From Athalassotoga sp049965695 (GTDB lineage Bacteria > Thermotogota > Thermotogae > Mesoaciditogales > Mesoaciditogaceae), in NCBI RefSeq assembly GCF_049965695.1, contig NZ_JBMFWB010000017.1:1-39496 (forward strand): 39,496 bases of DNA, given 5' to 3'. Positions 36,282-39,496 of the stretch are shown here, in pieces. Both the position numbers and the translations under genes were made by a program. Under the pieces are notes generated by a model, which was not told the DNA's origin, did no database searches, and saw only the letters and a program-made list of their open reading frames with translations. Each line of letters starts with the position of its first letter. The stretch's first letter is position 1.

Positions 36282-37844
36282 ATGCAACTCGATCTCGATC
36301 AAAATTTGGTGAGGAAAGCAAGGGAACTGGCGAAAGAAATCACGGACGATGTACAAAAGTTCATAGATCTAAGAAGTACTGATTCCGTGGAAAGAACGGT
36401 GGCACGCATTTATGGCATTGATGGTGTTGATGCCGATGGTATTCCGCTTCCTAATTCCGTTGTCTACGATGTTAAAGCGCACGACGGACTTAAAAGAGGT
36501 ATAGCATACTGGATTGCAAATGCATGCGTGGCAAAGTCTATGTCTCCTCAAGAAGTTGCGGAATCGGTGGGTAAAAAGGAATTTTCTCTCGTAGAAATCA
36601 GGCCTCAGAAAGAAAACATCGTTGCAGAAAAAATCGATGAATTAACGGAAACATCCATAAAGAAATTGGAAAAAATCAAGCACGAAAGAGATGACATGCT
36701 TAAGAAATTGGGAGATCCAAATCAACCTTACATTTACGTCATAGTCGCAACGGGAAATATATACGAAGACGTGATTCAGGCCAAAACTGCCGTCAGTGAA
36801 GGAGCAGACATAATTGCGGTGATAAGATCGACGGCTCAATCTTTGTTGGATTTTATACCATTTGGACCCACAACGGAAGGATATGGTGGAACTTACGCAA
36901 CACAGGCCAATTTCAGGATAATGAGAAAGGCTTTGGATGAATCGGCGGCAAAAGTTGGAAGATACGTCAGACTCACAAATTACGCTTCCGGTCTTTGCAT
37001 GCCGGAGATAAGTGCCATAGCGGCAATAGAAGGTTTAGATATGCTGCTTAACGATTCGATGTATGGAATTTTATTTAGGAATATAAACATGATGAGGACA
37101 TTTGTCGATCAATACACATCGAGACTTATATGCGCCTTTTCTCATATAACCATAAACACGGGAGAGGACAACTACATAAAAACATCGGATCCGATAGATC
37201 GTGCCCATACAGTTACAACATCCCAACTCATAAATGAACAATTTGCCCTTAAAGCCGGAATGGAACCCAAATACATGGGAATAGGCCATGCCTTTGAAAT
37301 AGATCCGGATGTTGAAAACGGCTTGCTTTACGAAATTGCACATGCGCTCTTGACAAGATCGCTTTTCCCTCAAGCAACTCCCAAGTACATGCCGCCTACA
37401 CGTTACATGACAGGCAACATATTCAAGGGATACGCGCAGAATACTTTGTACAACCTTGTTTCGGTTATGACTGGTCAATCGATACATCTGCTCGGAATGC
37501 TGACTGAAGCGATTCACACTCCGCTTGTGCAGGATAGGTATCTTGCAATATCAAACGCAAAATATGTTTTTAAAAACGCAAAAGCACTTGGTGAAGATGT
37601 TGAATTCAAAAAAGATGGTTTTGTTCAAGAAGAGGCCAGAAAAGTGCTTGAAAATGCCGTTTCACTGCTTGAACACATAAAATCGGTAGGCTTGATGGCT
37701 TCAATAGAAGAAGGGATATTTGGAGATATTTCAAGGAAAATAGATGAAGGTAAAGGCGCTGACGGCGTCTTTGTCAAGGGTGAGGATTACTACAATCCCA
37801 TCATCGAAAAAATGGAAAAGATCGTAAGGAGTGGTGAATTATGA
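36282..37844 (+). CDS. kamD: Lysine 5,6-aminomutase, alpha subunit
   Basis: 520 aa, matching the family length. Recognised by the N-terminal LDLDQNLVRKARELAKEI, the TIM-barrel segments FGPTTEGYGGTYATQANFRIMRKAL and TNYASGLCMPEISAIAA, and the C-terminal MTGQSIHLLGMLTEAIHTP. The alpha subunit holds the substrate and adenosylcobalamin face; together with KamE it moves the terminal amino group of D-lysine or beta-lysine from C6 to C5 in anaerobic lysine fermentation. SD AAGGAGGAG. The stop overlaps the kamE start by 4 nt. No other lysine-fermentation genes (kamA, kdd, kce, kal) are in the window. Confidence 0.96.
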   Translation: MQLDLDQNLVRKARELAKEITDDVQKFIDLRSTDSVERTVARIYGIDGVDADGIPLPNSVVYDVKAHDGLKRGIAYWIANACVAKSMSPQEVAESVGKKEFSLVEIRPQKENIVAEKIDELTETSIKKLEKIKHERDDMLKKLGDPNQPYIYVIVATGNIYEDVIQAKTAVSEGADIIAVIRSTAQSLLDFIPFGPTTEGYGGTYATQANFRIMRKALDESAAKVGRYVRLTNYASGLCMPEISAIAAIEGLDMLLNDSMYGILFRNINMMRTFVDQYTSRLICAFSHITINTGEDNYIKTSDPIDRAHTVTTSQLINEQFALKAGMEPKYMGIGHAFEIDPDVENGLLYEIAHALLTRSLFPQATPKYMPPTRYMTGNIFKGYAQNTLYNLVSVMTGQSIHLLGMLTEAIHTPLVQDRYLAISNAKYVFKNAKALGEDVEFKKDGFVQEEARKVLENAVSLLEHIKSVGLMASIEEGIFGDISRKIDEGKGADGVFVKGEDYYNPIIEKMEKIVRSGEL

Positions 37845-38590
37845 TACCAAACTTAGATCTCAGAAGTATAAAGCCTTACGGGGATCAAACCAACGATGGC
37901 GTAATCCAGTTATCTTTCACGCTGCCGGTACCGGCAGGGGCAAAAGCACGCGAAGCGGCGAAAACGCTTATCGCTTCGATGGGTTTTTCGGATATCCAGA
38001 TGGTGCTTTCGGAAGATATAGGAGGAGATTTCACATTTTTCGTTGTTTATGCGAAAACCAACAAATACGTTGATTACACCTCGATCAAGACGCTCGAGGT
38101 TGAAATACCAAAAATGGGAATTGAAGAGATAAATGATAAGATTTCGAAATATTTGAAGCGCCAAGTCGTGATAGTTGGCGCAACGATAGGTTCTGACGCA
38201 CACACGATAGGGCTTGACTCGATCCTTAACATGAAAGGATACCATGGAGATTCAGGCCTTGAAAGGTATAAAGCCTTTAAAGTTTACAATCTCGGCAGTC
38301 AGATACCACCTTTGGAACTTGTTAAAAAATCAAGAGAATATAAAGCAGACGTTATACTTGTCTCGCAAATAGTTACACAAAGAGAGATTCACATCAAACA
38401 ACTGACAGAACTTGTCGATATATTGGATGCTGAAAAAATAAGAGACAAAATACTTTTGATAGTCGGAGGACCGAGGATAACCCACGAACTTGCAGTTGAA
38501 CTTGGATACGATGCCGGCTTTGGCGCAGGGACCATGCCATCTGATGTGGCGGCATACATAGCGGATAGAATTTTGAAAAAGTCTTCTTGA
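37841..38590 (+). CDS. kamE: Lysine 5,6-aminomutase, beta subunit (cobalamin-binding)
   Basis: 249 aa. A dimerisation domain (1-105) is followed by a Rossmann-like B12 domain with the DxHxxG motif as SDAHTIG (Asp119, His121, Gly124). Lys132 (NMKG), eleven residues after the His, is at the position of the PLP-linking lysine of clostridial KamE. Further signatures are YNLGSQ, VSQIVTQREIH and IVGGPRI. It carries both adenosylcobalamin and PLP. Directly coupled to kamD by a 4-nt overlap. Confidence 0.96.
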   Translation: MIPNLDLRSIKPYGDQTNDGVIQLSFTLPVPAGAKAREAAKTLIASMGFSDIQMVLSEDIGGDFTFFVVYAKTNKYVDYTSIKTLEVEIPKMGIEEINDKISKYLKRQVVIVGATIGSDAHTIGLDSILNMKGYHGDSGLERYKAFKVYNLGSQIPPLELVKKSREYKADVILVSQIVTQREIHIKQLTELVDILDAEKIRDKILLIVGGPRITHELAVELGYDAGFGAGTMPSDVAAYIADRILKKSS

Positions 38591-38613
38591 AGTGTTAGAA
38601 GGAGTTAAGATGA

Positions 38614-39420
38614 ATGAAAGAGAGTGATAGGCAAAAAATAGCAAGAAAAGCGTTTGAGATGAGAGATCCGAAACTTCACGATCAAGCCCACTCAAAAGAA
38701 TTGATAGCGGAAGAGACCTGGCACAAGACCACTCAGGGCCGGTACATGAGCCCTCTTGTCTACGGTGCAAGTGATGGAATAATAACGACTTTCGCCGTTG
38801 TCGCCGGCGCGATGGGTGCACATTTAAGTCCTCAGGTGGTTTTGATCATGGGATTTGCAAATCTTTTCGGCGATGGTTTTTCAATGGCAATGGGAGATTA
38901 TCTCTCACAACGAACATCCTTGAAATACAATGAAAGTGAGCGTCAACGCGAAAAATGGGAGGTAGAAATAGATCCTGCTTCTGAAAAAACAGAGTTGATA
39001 GAGATATACAAATCAAAAGGTTTGAAAGAGGAAAAGGCAAAAGATCTTGTAGAAATTCTAAGTTCAAACAAAGATTTGTGGGTTGAGACCATGATGCATG
39101 AAGAACTTGGGATACTTGAGGATAAAATGGCTTCTCCGCGTGTAGACGCACTCGTTACTTTCTTTTCTTTTGTCTTTTTTGGTTTTATGCCACTTGTAAC
39201 TTATATCCTTGCAAGTTTTATACCTTTTTTTGCGCAGAACACTTTTTTAACGGCAACAATTTTAACACTTGTGACTTTGTTTACAGTCGGTGCTTTGAGA
39301 AACATAGTTACAAATGTAAACTGGTTCAAAAGCGGTCTTGAAATGCTTTTGACGGGCAGTATGGCCGCTTTCGTGGCTTACATTGTCGGCTTCTTGATAA
39401 GATACATAACAACTTTGTGA
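38614..39420 (+). CDS. VIT1/CCC1-family Fe/Mn transporter
   Basis: 268 aa. The N-terminal hydrophilic region is followed by membrane segments with the family marks YGASDGIITTFAVVAG (50-65) and NLFGDGFSMAMGDYLSQ (83-99). A central acidic and charged, Glu-rich domain (about 105-170) resembles the cytosolic metal-binding domain of plant VIT1. Three more transmembrane segments follow. It probably exports iron or manganese from the cytoplasm. The ATG at 38614 is used; a nearer ATG at 38610 opens a frame that stops after five codons. It lies 23 nt after kamE with no terminator between. Confidence 0.9.
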   Translation: MKESDRQKIARKAFEMRDPKLHDQAHSKELIAEETWHKTTQGRYMSPLVYGASDGIITTFAVVAGAMGAHLSPQVVLIMGFANLFGDGFSMAMGDYLSQRTSLKYNESERQREKWEVEIDPASEKTELIEIYKSKGLKEEKAKDLVEILSSNKDLWVETMMHEELGILEDKMASPRVDALVTFFSFVFFGFMPLVTYILASFIPFFAQNTFLTATILTLVTLFTVGALRNIVTNVNWFKSGLEMLLTGSMAAFVAYIVGFLIRYITTL

Positions 39421-39433
39421 AGGAGTGATCGAA

Positions 39434-39496
39434 ATGGAATACAGAAAAGTAGGAAAATGGGGATTGAAGATAAGCGAATTGGGATTTGGGACATGG
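39434..39496 (+). CDS. Aldo/keto reductase, N-terminal fragment (partial)
   Basis: Twenty-one codons, MEYRKVGKWGLKISELGFGTW, open to the window edge. The pattern YRxVGxxGLKISxLGFGTW is the classical beginning of aldo/keto reductases of the YhdN or Kv-beta type, which use NADPH to reduce carbonyls. SD AGGAGTGA precedes the ATG, 13 nt after the VIT-family gene, so it is probably in the same transcription unit. Confidence 0.85.
   Translation, partial: MEYRKVGKWGLKISELGFGTW

Overview
The window reads as chromosomal DNA of a Thermotogota-like, probably anaerobic and possibly thermophilic bacterium with an outer envelope. The supporting signals are a heterodimeric ABC exporter of the TM287/TM288 type, a family-4 Fe-S uracil-DNA glycosylase, QueH, a TrmB with a long C-terminal extension, rubredoxin and a rubrerythrin-like protein, coenzyme-B12-dependent lysine 5,6-aminomutase, and secretin and beta-barrel genes. 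A deep branch such as Mesoaciditogales would fit, but no marker here proves the genus. Most genes are on the minus strand, in tight operons with many ATGA-type overlaps.

Layout. 1-113: 3' end of an unknown plus-strand gene and a shared terminator. 107-7824 (minus): yggS-like gene, metallophosphoesterase, exporter half with a degenerate site, dnaA with its own promoter, canonical exporter half, trmB, histidine phosphatase. 7842-8141: a small 37-codon gene with its own ribosome binding site and terminator. 8139-9532 (minus): fur-type regulator and a predicted Ni/Co-type metal permease behind an autoregulatory palindrome. 9536-10696 (minus): rpsB followed by tRNA-Arg(CCG) and tRNA-Ser(CGA). 10723-11882 (plus): Rrf2 regulator, unknown protein, rubredoxin. 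11899-17489 (minus): rubrerythrin-like protein, ABC ATPase, permease, rpiB, HAD phosphatase, HtrA protease. 17820-23507 (minus): the least familiar locus. It has two paralogous exported proteins, a large Ig-like exported protein, a short secretin, and a second protein in which secretin N-domains are joined to a predicted outer-membrane barrel. 24081-28075: OsmC, ligA, trmFO. 28089-34023 (minus): patatin, an unknown protein, a nitrilase-fold pseudoenzyme, transketolase, queH, PucR-type regulator. 34046-39496 (plus): uracil-DNA glycosylase, hisS, kamD, kamE, VIT-family transporter, start of an aldo/keto reductase.

Two themes stand out. First, the five-gene 17873-23507 cluster looks like a dedicated surface-export system: a secretin without a type II or type IV ATPase, a chaperone-like protein and two candidate substrates. 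Second, a mosaic interspersed repeat family, richer in GC than its surroundings by eye, occupies most of the larger intergenic spaces (17520, 23585, 26575, 34663 and 36100 regions). It has been inserted so close to genes that it supplies the stop codon and last residues of trmFO, the uracil-DNA glycosylase and hisS. Upstream of kamD it lies where the body of a cobalamin riboswitch would be expected, leaving only a B12-box-like remnant.

All calls come from reading the sequence. No database search or structure prediction was run.
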